A model generated the notes under the pieces. That model was not told the DNA's origin. It saw nothing but the letters and a program-made list of their open reading frames with translations, and made no database searches. A program made the position numbers and the translations under genes. This document shows, piece by piece, positions 44,651-54,146 of a stretch of DNA of 64,000 nucleotides (its first letter is position 1; each line of letters begins with the position of its first letter). Origin of the DNA: Corallincola holothuriorum (GTDB lineage: Bacteria; Pseudomonadota; Gammaproteobacteria; Enterobacterales; Neiellaceae). The stretch is taken from the NCBI RefSeq assembly GCF_003336225.1, contig NZ_QPID01000001.1, forward strand, positions 372,001 to 436,000. Direction: 5' to 3'.

Positions 44651-45499
44651 ATGGGAAATAAGATTATCGCGCTGAACAATGAAACAAGAGCGCTTAAGCA
44701 GCAGTCAACTCCATCAAAGTCAGCATCTTCGCAAGGTAAAGTCTGGTTGGTCGGCTCGGGCCCAGGTGACGCTGAACTACTAACAGTTAAAGCTCTGCGC
44801 ATTATTCAACAAGCAGACCTAATTCTCTACGATGCGCTGGTCAGCGATGAAATTAGGGCGTTGTTTCCAGAACAAACCGCTGCGCTGTTTGTCGGCAAAT
44901 CGAAAAATCATCATAGTATCAGCCAGTCGGCACTAAACGAGTTGTTAGTCACTAAGGCGGCTGAAGGATTTAACATCTGCCGTCTTAAAGGAGGCGACCC
45001 GTTTATATTTGGTCGTGGCGGTGAAGAAGCCTTAACCCTGCGCAAGATTGGCGTTGATGTAGAGATCGTGCCAGGTATCACTGCGGCATCGGGCTGCACC
45101 AGCTATGCAGGTATCCCACTCACTCACCGCGGTATGGCACAAGCTTGTACCTTTATTACCGCCCACGGTGAAACCGGACTTAACCTCGATTGGCATGCCC
45201 TTGCCCGCCCGGCACAAACGCTAGTTATCTATATGGGGCTAAGCAAACTTCCTGATATTCGCCGTGAACTGTCTTATCACGGTATGCCAACCAACACGCC
45301 GGCCGCTTTGATTTCCAATGGCTGCCGTCCAGAACAACAAACCGTTATAGGCACATTAGAAACGTTGCCCGAATTGGCAAAGCAACACCAGTTGCCATCT
45401 CCAACATTGGTCGTTATTGGCGAGGTAGTTACGTTAGCCCCTGCCCTTAACTGGTTTAACACTTTAATCGAATCAGAACAGCACGAGCTGTCAGCATAA
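44651..45499 (+). CDS. cobA: Uroporphyrinogen-III C-methyltransferase CobA
   Basis: SAM-dependent methyltransferase that makes precorrin-2, the precursor of siroheme needed by NirB. The protein has VWLVGSGPGDAELLTVKALR, YDALVSDEIRALFPEQ, the catalytic ICRLKGGDPFIFGRGGEEAL and the SAM-binding PGITAASGCTSYAGIPLTHR. It is a stand-alone SUMT with a 30-residue polar N-terminal extension. Two adjacent ATGs (44648, 44651) compete; the second is better spaced from GAGGG. It starts the cobA-nirB-nirD unit, 17 bases before nirB, behind a leader that can block its translation. Confidence 0.95.
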   Translation: MGNKIIALNNETRALKQQSTPSKSASSQGKVWLVGSGPGDAELLTVKALRIIQQADLILYDALVSDEIRALFPEQTAALFVGKSKNHHSISQSALNELLVTKAAEGFNICRLKGGDPFIFGRGGEEALTLRKIGVDVEIVPGITAASGCTSYAGIPLTHRGMAQACTFITAHGETGLNLDWHALARPAQTLVIYMGLSKLPDIRRELSYHGMPTNTPAALISNGCRPEQQTVIGTLETLPELAKQHQLPSPTLVVIGEVVTLAPALNWFNTLIESEQHELSA

Positions 45500-45516
45500 T
45501 TTAGAGGGATCCCACT

Positions 45517-48093
45517 ATGACAAATAAAACGAAAGTCATTGTTGTCGGTAATGGCATGGTTGGTCATAAGTTCATTGATGAACTTAGCAGCCACCAAGCC
45601 GCTGATAGTTATGAAGTAACCACTTTTGCAGAAGAGCCTCGTTTGGCTTATGACCGCGTCCAGTTGTCGAGCTATTTTACTGGCGCAACGGTTGATGATC
45701 TAATGATGACCAGCGAGGCTTATTACGATGAGCGTCAGGTACGTTATCTGGTGAATCAGCAAGTTGTCTCTATCGACAAAGAAGCCAAAACTATCACCAC
45801 GGACAAAGGCATCGTAGAAAGTTACGACAAGCTGATCCTGGCAACGGGCTCTTTCCCGTTTGTGCCACCAGTACCAGGGCATGAACAAGAACACTGCCTG
45901 GTTTACCGCACAATTGAAGATTTAGAAGCAATCACCGCATCCGCCGAAGGCAGCAAAGTCGGTGTTGTTGTGGGTGGTGGCCTATTGGGCCTGGAATGCG
46001 CCAACGCGGTTAAGAACCTTGGCTTACAAACCCACGTTGTCGAGTTTGCACCACGCCTGATGGCAGTGCAGTTAGATGAAGGTGGCGGTAAGTTACTGCG
46101 CCGCAAGATTGAAGATATCGGCGTGACTGTTCATACCGAAAAGAACACCACTGAAATCGTTGCTGGCGAAACCTGCCGTTATCGCATGAACTTTGCTGAC
46201 GGTAGCTTCCTGGAAACCGATATGATCGTTTTCTCGGCAGGTATCCGTCCACGGGATAACCTGGCACGTGAGTTTGATATTGAAGTAGGCCCACGTGGCG
46301 GCATTGTGGTTGATGACAAATGTCAGACCAGCGCTGAAGATATCTACGCCGTGGGTGAATGTGCCCTCTGGGACGGTCGTATTTTCGGTTTGGTCGCGCC
46401 GGGTTACCAGATGGCCAAAGCCGCCGTTGACCAGATCACCGGTGGTGACCTTGAGTTTAAGGGCGCAGACATGAGCACCAAGCTCAAGCTGCTTGGTATT
46501 GACGTTGCCAGCATCGGTGACGCCCACGCCAATACAGAAGGCGCCCAGTGTTACACCTTCTGTGATGAATACACGCAGGTTTACAAAAAGTTGGTTGTTT
46601 CTAGCGACAACAAAAAGCTTTTAGGCGCTGTTCTGGTGGGTGATGCTGACGCATACGGTTCACTGTTGCAGCTTCACCTAAATGATATGGAGCTGCCTGA
46701 GTCACCGGAAGTCTTCATTTTACCTGCAATCGACGGCGAAGAAGCCAGCGCCGGACTTGGCGTAGATGCTCTGCCTGACAGCGCTCAGATCTGTTCTTGC
46801 CATGACGTCACCAAAGGCGACCTGATGGCGGCGGTACAAGCCGGCGCGACAGATATAGGTGCCATCAAGGGCGCGACTAAAGCGGCTACCGGTTGTGGTG
46901 GTTGCCTGGCCTTAGTGGGTCAGGTGATGAATGCCGAACTACTGAAGCTAGGTGTCGAAGTTAACGACAATATCTGTGAGCACTTTGACCATAGTCGCCA
47001 AGAGTTAGCCGACATTGTTCGAGTTAAACAGATAGGTACCTTTGGTGAGTTGTTGGCCGAACATGGCCGTGGTGATGGTTGTGAAATTTGTAAGCCCGCC
47101 GTTGGTTCTATCTTGGCTTCTTACAACAACGAATATGTACTGAAAGACGAACATATATCGCTGCAGGACACTAACGACATCTTCCTTGGCAACATGCAAA
47201 AAGATGGCACCTACTCTGTTGTTCCCCGTGTTCCTGGCGGCGAAATCACCCCTGAACAGCTTATTGCGATTGGTGAAGTAGCGAAAGAATATGACCTCTA
47301 CACCAAGATCACTGGCGGCCAGCGCGTCGACTTGTTCGGTGCTCAGCTCCATGAACTGCCACCTATCTGGGCCAAGCTCATCGACGCTGGTTTAGAAACA
47401 GGTCACGCCTACGGTAAATCACTGCGTACTGTTAAGAGTTGTGTGGGGAGCACTTGGTGTCGTTATGGTGTTGATGACAGCGTCGGTTTGGCTATCGAAG
47501 CAGAGAACCGTTACAAAGGCCTGCGCGCGCCACACAAAATCAAGTTTGCCGTATCCGGTTGTACCCGCGAATGTGCCGAAGCACAGAGCAAAGATGTCGG
47601 TATTATCGCCACTGAAAACGGTTGGAATTTGTATCTGTGTGGTAACGGTGGCATGCGCCCTCGTCATGGCGATCTGTTTGCTAGCGACCTCGACAAAGAA
47701 ACGCTGATTAAGTACATCGACCGCTTCCTGATGTTCTACATCCGTACCGCTGATCGCTTACAGCGTACTTCGGTTTGGATGGAGAACCTTGAAGGTGGTT
47801 TGGACTATCTACGCAAAGTCGTGATCGAAGACAGCCTGAATATCGCCGACGAGCTGGAAGCAGAGATGGCGAAGGTGGTTGCGACATATCAATGTGAGTG
47901 GAAGACCACCATCAATGATAAAGAGAAGCTGAAGCGCTTTAGTCACTTCATCAATGCGGATGTGGGTGATGACAAACTGAGTTACGTCACCGAGCGTGGT
48001 CAGCGACGCCCAGCCACAGAAGCCGAAAAAGCCGCTGCAGCCGCAGGCACAGCACAAACCGAAGACCTCAACGTCGTTGAGTTAGTGGATTAA
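45517..48093 (+). CDS. nirB: Nitrite reductase [NAD(P)H] large subunit NirB
   Basis: Cytoplasmic siroheme enzyme that reduces nitrite to ammonium with NAD(P)H. The 858-residue protein has an N-terminal FAD/NAD-binding oxidoreductase module (IVVGNGMVGHKFIDEL, GVVVGGGLLGLECANA). A BFD-like [2Fe-2S] domain follows (CSCHDVTKGDLMAAVQAG ... TGCGGC near residues 430-465). The sulfite/nitrite reductase domain has siroheme-[4Fe-4S] cysteines in CVGSTWCRYG and GCTRECAEAQ (about residues 640-690). The last 30 residues are alanine-rich and charged, a mild extension. E. coli NirB has 847 residues. It lies between cobA and nirD with 17- and 11-base gaps. Confidence 0.96.
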   Translation: MTNKTKVIVVGNGMVGHKFIDELSSHQAADSYEVTTFAEEPRLAYDRVQLSSYFTGATVDDLMMTSEAYYDERQVRYLVNQQVVSIDKEAKTITTDKGIVESYDKLILATGSFPFVPPVPGHEQEHCLVYRTIEDLEAITASAEGSKVGVVVGGGLLGLECANAVKNLGLQTHVVEFAPRLMAVQLDEGGGKLLRRKIEDIGVTVHTEKNTTEIVAGETCRYRMNFADGSFLETDMIVFSAGIRPRDNLAREFDIEVGPRGGIVVDDKCQTSAEDIYAVGECALWDGRIFGLVAPGYQMAKAAVDQITGGDLEFKGADMSTKLKLLGIDVASIGDAHANTEGAQCYTFCDEYTQVYKKLVVSSDNKKLLGAVLVGDADAYGSLLQLHLNDMELPESPEVFILPAIDGEEASAGLGVDALPDSAQICSCHDVTKGDLMAAVQAGATDIGAIKGATKAATGCGGCLALVGQVMNAELLKLGVEVNDNICEHFDHSRQELADIVRVKQIGTFGELLAEHGRGDGCEICKPAVGSILASYNNEYVLKDEHISLQDTNDIFLGNMQKDGTYSVVPRVPGGEITPEQLIAIGEVAKEYDLYTKITGGQRVDLFGAQLHELPPIWAKLIDAGLETGHAYGKSLRTVKSCVGSTWCRYGVDDSVGLAIEAENRYKGLRAPHKIKFAVSGCTRECAEAQSKDVGIIATENGWNLYLCGNGGMRPRHGDLFASDLDKETLIKYIDRFLMFYIRTADRLQRTSVWMENLEGGLDYLRKVVIEDSLNIADELEAEMAKVVATYQCEWKTTINDKEKLKRFSHFINADVGDDKLSYVTERGQRRPATEAEKAAAAAGTAQTEDLNVVELVD

Positions 48094-48104
48094 GGAGCAG
48101 GATC

Positions 48105-48440
48105 ATGAGTAACGAAACTTGGATAGATATTTGTGACGCTGGTGATATCCACGCAGGCGTTGGTGTGTGTGCCTTACATCAAGGTGAACAAGTAGCGATT
48201 TTCCGCTCAGGTTGCGGTCAACAACTGTTCGCGATTGGTAACTATGACCCATTCGGCAAAGCCAATGTGCTTTCCCGCGGTATTACTGGGTCATTGCAAG
48301 GCGAGCCGGTGGTCGCGTCCCCCCTTTATAAGCAACATTTTTCACTGCGTGATGGCAGCTGTATCGAAGATGCAAGTGTTGCCATTCCTACTTACCCAGT
48401 TCGCGAACTGGAAGGCCGAGTTCAGCTGCAATCCCTCTGA
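48105..48440 (+). CDS. nirD: Nitrite reductase small subunit NirD
   Basis: Rieske-like small subunit of the assimilatory nitrite reductase, 111 residues. The sequence WIDICDAGDIHAGVGVCAL, IFAIGNYDPFGKANVLSRG-like region and SPLYKQHFSLRDGSCIED match NirD. As in other NirD proteins the iron-binding Cys-His pairs of true Rieske proteins are absent. It follows nirB by 11 bases and a strong terminator follows it. Confidence 0.93.
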   Translation: MSNETWIDICDAGDIHAGVGVCALHQGEQVAIFRSGCGQQLFAIGNYDPFGKANVLSRGITGSLQGEPVVASPLYKQHFSLRDGSCIEDASVAIPTYPVRELEGRVQLQSL

Positions 48441-48444
48441 GCAT

Positions 48445-48478
48445 TTGGCAGGCGGATTTCCGCCTGCCGTTTTTTTTA
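48445..48478 (+). terminator. Terminator after nirD
   Basis: GGCAGGCGG and CCGCCTGCC form a nine-pair stem with an ATTT loop, followed by eight T residues. A second hairpin (CAGAGCG/CGCTCTG, 48489-48508) lies just downstream in the transporter leader. Confidence 0.92.
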
Positions 48479-48564
48479 ATTCAGGCGGCAGAGCGAAGCT
48501 ACGCTCTGGCAGCAAAATAAATATTAATTATAAAACGTGCCGTTAAAGGCACCAGGAGTTTGTA

Positions 48565-50031
48565 ATGACTGGAGAAAAGTTCAACCTGATTTCCTTTACC
48601 GGAAAAATGAAGGTTTTACATGCCAGCTGGATCGCGTTCTTTATTACGTTTTTAGTTTGGTTTAACCACGCACCGCTGATGCAAGCGATTGCTGGTACAT
48701 TAGGGTTATCGTCGCAGGAAATAAAAACCCTGTTAATTCTAAACGTGGCCTTAACGATCCCTGCGCGGGTCATCATTGGTGCCCTAACCGACCGCTTCGG
48801 CCCCCGTCTGGTTTATTCGGTGCTTTTAGCTGTCAGCTCTATCCCCTGTTTTATGTTTGCCTTTGCAGATACCTTCTTACAAGCTGCCATTGCCCGTTTT
48901 GCATTAGGTTTTGTGGGTGCCGGATTCGTTATCGGTATTCGTATGGTGTCGGAATGGTTCCCTGCCAATGAACTAGGCACCGCCGAAGGTATCTATGGTG
49001 GCTGGGGTAACTTTGGCTCAGCCGCAGCCGCTATTTCATTACCGACGGTTGCCCTGCTGTTCGGCGGTGACGAAGGCTGGCGATATGCGATTGCATCCAC
49101 CGGTGCGATTTGTCTTTTCTACAGTGTTATCTACTACCGTACAGTCCGCAACACACCTGAAGGTTCTACTTACTTTAAGCCAAAGCAAGTCGGCGGTATG
49201 GAAGTGACCAGCAAGGGTGATTTGATCTTCCTGCTGATCATGAAAGTGCCAATGTATGCAGCGTTAGCCTTGCTGACCTGGAAGTTGTCACCGAGCAATA
49301 TTGATATGTTAAGCAGCACCGTGTCATACGGTATGTATATCGGCCTAGTGTTCTTGTACATCTTTGACTCTTACAAAGTGATACAGGTAAACAAGAACCT
49401 GTTCAAAGAGCCAGTACCAGAGATTCATCAGTACAAGTTTAAGCAGGTCGCTGTATTGAATATCCTTTACTTCGCGACGTTCGGATCTGAACTGGCTGTG
49501 GTATCTATGCTGCCGCTGTTCTTCAGTGAAGTGTTCGCATTGGATATGGTTTACGCAGGTCTGTTGGCTTCTGCCTATGCCTTTATGAACCTGATGTCAC
49601 GTCCTGGTGGCGGTTGGATATCTGACCGTTGCGGCCGTAAGAAGACCCTGCTTATCTTGACTGCCGGTTTAGCGGTTGGCTATCTGTGTATGGGTCTTGT
49701 TGATGGTACTTGGCCGCTTTGGTTAGCCGTTGCTGCAGCGATGGCATGTTCATTCTTCGTGCAAGCCGGTGAAGGCGCAGTATTTGCCGCTGTACCATTG
49801 ATTAAGCGTCGTTTGACTGGACAAATAGCCGGCATGACAGGTGCTTATGGTAACGTGGGTGCGGTAACCTATCTGACAGTATTGTCGTTTGTTGACTATC
49901 AGACTTTCTTCTTTGTTATCGCCGGTACAGCCGTTGTTGGCTTTATCACGCTGCTATTTATGGAAGAGCCGAAAGGTCAGATGGCAGAAGTAAATGAAGA
50001 TGGCACGGTTGAACTAATCACGGTAAGTTAG
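48565..50031 (+). CDS. Nitrate/nitrite transporter, NarK-type MFS
   Basis: Inner-membrane nitrate/nitrite transporter of the NNP family (major facilitator superfamily), 488 residues with about 12 membrane helices. Family signatures are [20 protein letters not shown] followed by [11 protein letters not shown] in helix 5, and [13 protein letters not shown] in helix 11. Arginines in GIRMVSEWF and [14 protein letters not shown] match positions that bind nitrate in NarK. The Shine-Dalgarno AGGAG (48554-48558) lies after a small GTGCC/GGCAC hairpin. It feeds NasA with nitrate. A terminator follows. Confidence 0.92.
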   Translation: MTGEKFNLISFTGKMKVLHASWIAFFITFLVWFNHAPLMQAIAGTLGLSSQEIKTLLILNVALTIPARVIIGALTDRFGPRLVYSVLLAVSSIPCFMFAFADTFLQAAIARFALGFVGAGFVIGIRMVSEWFPANELGTAEGIYGGWGNFGSAAAAISLPTVALLFGGDEGWRYAIASTGAICLFYSVIYYRTVRNTPEGSTYFKPKQVGGMEVTSKGDLIFLLIMKVPMYAALALLTWKLSPSNIDMLSSTVSYGMYIGLVFLYIFDSYKVIQVNKNLFKEPVPEIHQYKFKQVAVLNILYFATFGSELAVVSMLPLFFSEVFALDMVYAGLLASAYAFMNLMSRPGGGWISDRCGRKKTLLILTAGLAVGYLCMGLVDGTWPLWLAVAAAMACSFFVQAGEGAVFAAVPLIKRRLTGQIAGMTGAYGNVGAVTYLTVLSFVDYQTFFFVIAGTAVVGFITLLFMEEPKGQMAEVNEDGTVELITVS

Positions 50032-50059
50032 CCTTGATTGAGCGCAACTAGCTAGCTTG

Positions 50060-50087
50060 AAATGGGAGGTTATGCCTCCCATTTTTC
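50060..50087 (+). terminator. Terminator after the nitrate transporter
   Basis: AATGGGAGG and CCTCCCATT pair around a five-base loop, followed by T residues. The PP2C-kinase gene downstream therefore depends on read-through or on its own promoter, which is not obvious. Confidence 0.88.
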
Positions 50088-50140
50088 TATGTTTTTACTG
50101 TGTGTTTTTTATTAGTTTAAAGCCCTGCAGGAAGCCATTG

Positions 50141-51856
50141 ATGTCGGTTTTGAGTGTTCGCTTTGCCAGCCATAGTAGTGCTGGTGTTAAACAAAAAAAT
50201 GATGACGCCTTGGCGGTGAAAGTTGCTCACGGTGGCGAGCTTGTACACAAAGGGATCACGGCTGTGATCGCTGATGGCGCCAGCTGTTGTAGCAGCGCCG
50301 AAATAGCCAGCCGCACCGCAGTGACCGACTTTATTAATAACTACTACAGTACGCCAGATAGTTGGACGGTTGAAAAATCAGCCACCCGTGTTTTGAGCGC
50401 GTTGAACAACTGGTTATTCGCTCAGGGCCACCGTGCACTGAACACCGAAGACAGCTTGGTAACGACATTAAGCGCGGCAATTATTAAGGGGCAAACCGCT
50501 TATCTTTTCCATGTCGGCGACAGTCGGATCTATCTTTATCGCGACAATGAACTGGCACTACTAACCCAGGATCATTGCCATTATCAGCGAGCCAATAAGC
50601 TTTATCTGACACGCGCCTTAGGTATAGATAACAAGCTCCAGATCGACTTTAAATCTGTGCCGCTGCAAGTAGGTGATCAACTGCTGTTCACTACGGATGG
50701 GATCCATGACGCGATCAGCCCGCAACAACTGACAGAACTGATGGCTTCGCAACAGGAGCTACAGGATAAATCAGATGCAATCGCTGCGTTCGCTGCTGAT
50801 TCTCATAGTGACGATAACCTGACCTGCCTGCTTGTCGAGGTTGAGTCGCTGCCCTTGCAGACGATGACCGAAGCCCAGTCGATACTCACCTCAAAAGTGA
50901 TCCCGCCGGTGATGGCTGTCGGTAACGAGATTGACGGCTACAAGATCGTGAAAGTGCTGCATAGCAACACGCGCAGCCATGTCTATCTTGTGGAGTCATC
51001 AGATGAGACCCAATGGGTACTAAAAGCACCATCAGAAAACTTTTCCGATGATCCGCAATATCTCGAAGGTTTTGTGCGCGAAGCCTGGGTCGGTGAACAG
51101 ATAGATCACGATAACGTGATGCGCTGTCAGCCCGCGGATTCAGAAAGCCCGTTTCGCTACCATCTTTGCGAATACATAGATGGTATTACGCTTCGCCAAT
51201 GGATGTACGACCACCCCACACCGGATATGGCGCTGATCCGCCCAATATTGAAACAGGTCATTAGCGGCATTCGTGCCTTGCAAAGGCACCAAATGGTGCA
51301 TCGTGATCTTAAACCAGAAAACATCATGATCCGAAACGATGGAACGGTGAAACTTGTCGACTTTGGGACGGTACAGGTGGCGGGCTTAGATGAGATTGAG
51401 CGCTTTAATTTAGAAACCTGCCCAGTCGGCTCTGTTGACTATATTGCCCCTGAATACTTAATGGGACATAAAGGTACCTTTCAATCCGATCTGTTTAGCC
51501 TTGGCGTGATCGTTTACGAAATGCTTTGTGGTGAGCGTCCTTTCTCTTTGAAAGATCCAAAGCTTAACCCCCCAACCAGCCTTAATGTCTGGCAATATAC
51601 GCCGCTAGCACACCGAAAAACCAAACGACCGCTGTGGATCGATTTAGCCATTAAGAAAGCGTGCTCTCCGAACCCTAAAAACAGGCAGCACGCGTTATCT
51701 GAATTTCTTCACGATATCTCGCAACCAAATGATGAACTGATTGAAAAATTTGAACGGGCACCGCTCATTGAGCGCAGCCCCCTCACCTTTTGGCAAGTGG
51801 TTGCAGGCCTATTGTTACTGGCTAACTTGGTGCAGCTTTACTGGTTTAACCGTTAG
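50141..51856 (+). CDS. Fused PP2C phosphatase / Ser-Thr protein kinase of nitrate assimilation clusters
   Basis: Bifunctional signalling protein, 571 residues. Residues 1-240 are a PP2C phosphatase (SAGVKQKNDDALAV, VIADGASCCSSAEIA, LFHVGDSRIYLYRD, FTTDGIHDAI, SHSDDNLTCLLVEV). Residues about 265-535 are a protein kinase with WVLKAPSEN (lysine), VHRDLKPENIMIR (catalytic loop) and VDFGTVQVAG. The last 25 residues hold one membrane helix, so it is tail-anchored. The glycine-rich loop is replaced by VLHSNTRSHVYLV. Pseudomonas has a similar kinase in its nirBD cluster. The start ATG at 50141 was chosen over the frame start at 50057 because of the AGGAA before it and the terminator located between the two. 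Confidence 0.88.
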   Translation: MSVLSVRFASHSSAGVKQKNDDALAVKVAHGGELVHKGITAVIADGASCCSSAEIASRTAVTDFINNYYSTPDSWTVEKSATRVLSALNNWLFAQGHRALNTEDSLVTTLSAAIIKGQTAYLFHVGDSRIYLYRDNELALLTQDHCHYQRANKLYLTRALGIDNKLQIDFKSVPLQVGDQLLFTTDGIHDAISPQQLTELMASQQELQDKSDAIAAFAADSHSDDNLTCLLVEVESLPLQTMTEAQSILTSKVIPPVMAVGNEIDGYKIVKVLHSNTRSHVYLVESSDETQWVLKAPSENFSDDPQYLEGFVREAWVGEQIDHDNVMRCQPADSESPFRYHLCEYIDGITLRQWMYDHPTPDMALIRPILKQVISGIRALQRHQMVHRDLKPENIMIRNDGTVKLVDFGTVQVAGLDEIERFNLETCPVGSVDYIAPEYLMGHKGTFQSDLFSLGVIVYEMLCGERPFSLKDPKLNPPTSLNVWQYTPLAHRKTKRPLWIDLAIKKACSPNPKNRQHALSEFLHDISQPNDELIEKFERAPLIERSPLTFWQVVAGLLLLANLVQLYWFNR

Positions 51857-52708
51857 TTAGTTCGTGACGATCGCAATCACCGACGCATATGGTTCGGGTG
51901 CTATCTGCGCGTAGGCCTCGGGGCGCACCCGCCGGCAGTCCTGGCGGATAAAAGTCTCTATCCGTCGTTCATCTTTTTCGCTGACGATAACCAGATCTGC
52001 TTGATGAAGCTTTTTCACCATACCAAAAGAGAGATCATCAAGATCATCCGGTAGTACACAAGTTAACTGAACCGCAGCGCTAGCCTGCTCAGTGGCCTCA
52101 CTTAGGTGCTGTTGGTATAGTTTTGCATAGTCTGTGTTGTCCGGATTTAACGCTTTACTGAAGAAGCCCTCCCAGAATCGCCGCCGATGACTGACCGTAC
52201 TGAAGGTGCGCTTTATGTCGGCGCGTTTTGCCGCAGAAACCGCTATCAGTTGTTTCAGATGGCGCGGCAAAATTGCGCGGATGCGGAATTTTAACAGCCG
52301 AGTGAGTACGGGCGCAGCGCCCCCTGTTGCAATGGCGATCTGGCATTGCCCGTCATTGATAAGCGAAGGGCAAATAAAACTGCCCGTATTTGCATCGTTC
52401 GCGACATTACAAAAGATCCCGTCAGCTTCCGCCTGCTGTGCGATCGCCGTATTTAGTTTTGCACTGTTTGTTGCTGCGATAACTAACCATTGCCCTGCAA
52501 GCAGCTCTGCGGAATAAGAACGACATAGCCATTTGAGGTCATGCTTTTCCACCAACATGGTCGCTTCGTCAACCAGCTGTGGCGCCACGAGCGTCACCTT
52601 TGCTCCGGCTTCAATCAATGGCGAAAGTCGACGGCAACCAACCGCACCGCCACCTACAACGAGCACGTTCCGATCTTTCAGAGTTAAATATGCGGGATAG
52701 TAAAGCAA
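51857..52708 (-). CDS. CysG N-terminal-like precorrin-2 dehydrogenase with truncated SUMT stub
   Basis: Presumed NAD-dependent dehydrogenase and ferrochelatase of siroheme synthesis. The 283-residue protein aligns with the N-terminal part of CysG: NVLVVGGGAVGCRRLSPLIE, IFCNVANDANTGSFICPS, GGAAPVLTRLLKFRIRAILP and HRRRFWEGFF. After about residue 205 a piece resembling the start of a SUMT domain follows (VQLTCVLPDDLDDLSFGMVK, LVIVSEKDERRIETFIRQDC), but it stops about 70 residues in. At the position of catalytic Asp104 of Salmonella CysG stands Asn, with Asp next to it, and Ser128 is Thr. CobA upstream would supply the missing methyltransferase. The stop adjoins the kinase stop directly. Confidence 0.8.
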   Translation of the reverse strand: MLYYPAYLTLKDRNVLVVGGGAVGCRRLSPLIEAGAKVTLVAPQLVDEATMLVEKHDLKWLCRSYSAELLAGQWLVIAATNSAKLNTAIAQQAEADGIFCNVANDANTGSFICPSLINDGQCQIAIATGGAAPVLTRLLKFRIRAILPRHLKQLIAVSAAKRADIKRTFSTVSHRRRFWEGFFSKALNPDNTDYAKLYQQHLSEATEQASAAVQLTCVLPDDLDDLSFGMVKKLHQADLVIVSEKDERRIETFIRQDCRRVRPEAYAQIAPEPYASVIAIVTN

Positions 52709-52783
52709 AAGAGCTCCTTAACGCTGCCGGCAAGCCTTGACGTTAAGGAGCTCTCTACCTAATGGCAAGAACTATTCACCAAA

Positions 52784-54010
52784 TTAGAAAGTTGAGGTGA
52801 GTTGTAGCCAGAACTTGTCGGTGTCGGTTGCATGGTCATCGGCATCGTAGGAAGCATACTTACCGAGAATGCCAAAGTGTTTGTTGATCTTATATGAAGC
52901 AACCAGATCAATCTCTGTACCGTAGTCTGTGCTGCCCTCATCCGATTCGAAATTGTGATAGAAGGCGGCTAACTTAACACCCGCTACTGAGCCTGCGACT
53001 TTTACATAGGTATCGACAACACCATCACCTGGTGTAACGAGGAACTTGTCGGCAAAACCCTGGAATTTATGCAGCGTGGCCAACGGTGTTTTAAAGCTAA
53101 CGCCATCGTCTGATCCCAGAACTTCGTAGCCAGCACTGACAGAAACAGGCTTGAACTTCACACTACCTTCAACCAAATAGTAATCTGCATCATAGCTGGC
53201 TGGGTTATCACCGGCGTCAGACTGCATCGCATAAGACGCTTTTAGTCCAAGCTTGGTCGTCTCGCTCAGCGCATAACCGCCGTTATAAACAAAACCAACG
53301 GTGTTGCTCGATAAACCATCGTTGTTATCGAAGTCGAGATAGTAGTCAAACGCCGTCACCTTACCAAATTTACCGGCATCATAAGTGAGGTTAAGCGCAC
53401 CGATATTACCGTGCAGATCTGAGTCAGCACCATCTGGGCCAAAGATGCGGTTCACGTTCCAGATATATGATGCGTCAACAGAGAGCGCCTCGGAGAATGC
53501 GTATTCGACACGGCCACCATCATAAGTCTGCTCGTTTTGGCGCCAGCCAACACCGCCGACAAAACGTTGGTCACCGAGATTAATGCGCTGACGACCGAGC
53601 GTAGCAGTGGTATTTTCAAAGCCAACGTACTTTAAAAACGCTTGGTTCAGATCTGTGCCTTTCGGATCAGCAACCACTGGGTATTCAGTCTTTCCGTTCT
53701 CGGTACTGTTGTAGTTATCGTTACCCACAACCAATACATGGTCCGCTTCTACTCCGGCAATGAAACCACTGATAGGTGCTGACGTATAGGTAATGCGTGA
53801 CTTTAATGTACTCGCGTTGGCTTCTTTGTCCTTACCGTCTTGGTCCACATATTCATAACGGTAGCGCATGCTTAGTTTGGTGCTACCTTCTTTAATACCG
53901 GTGGCTATATCGTCAAGTAACTCTGCTTGAACAGGTGCAGTGGCTAGGCCGATAGCCAAGGCGATCGGGCTAAGCTTGATAGCATTTTTCAGTGTATTAG
54001 ATGTATGCAT
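52784..54010 (-). CDS. Outer-membrane porin-like beta-barrel protein
   Basis: Outer-membrane beta-barrel of 408 residues with a signal peptide (SPIALAIGLATAPVQA) and alternating hydrophobic strands ending in a C-terminal Phe (FWLQLTSTF), as for barrel insertion. The motif TATLGRQRINLGDQRFVGGV with GWRQNEQTYDGGRVEY is typical of the alginate-export/porin-like family. Channel specificity is unknown. The ATG at 54010 was chosen over 54031 because GGGAG lies 8 bases upstream. A perfect FNR box 137 bases upstream suggests low-oxygen control. The gene lies 75 bases from the CysG-like gene on the same strand. Confidence 0.8.
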   Translation of the reverse strand: MHTSNTLKNAIKLSPIALAIGLATAPVQAELLDDIATGIKEGSTKLSMRYRYEYVDQDGKDKEANASTLKSRITYTSAPISGFIAGVEADHVLVVGNDNYNSTENGKTEYPVVADPKGTDLNQAFLKYVGFENTTATLGRQRINLGDQRFVGGVGWRQNEQTYDGGRVEYAFSEALSVDASYIWNVNRIFGPDGADSDLHGNIGALNLTYDAGKFGKVTAFDYYLDFDNNDGLSSNTVGFVYNGGYALSETTKLGLKASYAMQSDAGDNPASYDADYYLVEGSVKFKPVSVSAGYEVLGSDDGVSFKTPLATLHKFQGFADKFLVTPGDGVVDTYVKVAGSVAGVKLAAFYHNFESDEGSTDYGTEIDLVASYKINKHFGILGKYASYDADDHATDTDKFWLQLTSTF

Positions 54011-54146
54011 TAGTAGAACTCCCTTAAACATTATGTGACGCGATTAGATAAAGATATTGGTCGCGTGCAATCCCGAATCGCGGCTTATGAACCGTCTGTT
54101 ATGTTTTGGTTACGGGTATGTAAAGGCAGGTTCCATGCCAACACTG

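Noticed and set aside
48489-48552. Two hairpins with six-base loops in the nitrate-transporter leader, like targets of ANTAR antiterminators
   Set aside because: The loops AAGCTA and GTTAAA do not have A at position 1 together with G at position 4, and no second terminator follows them.
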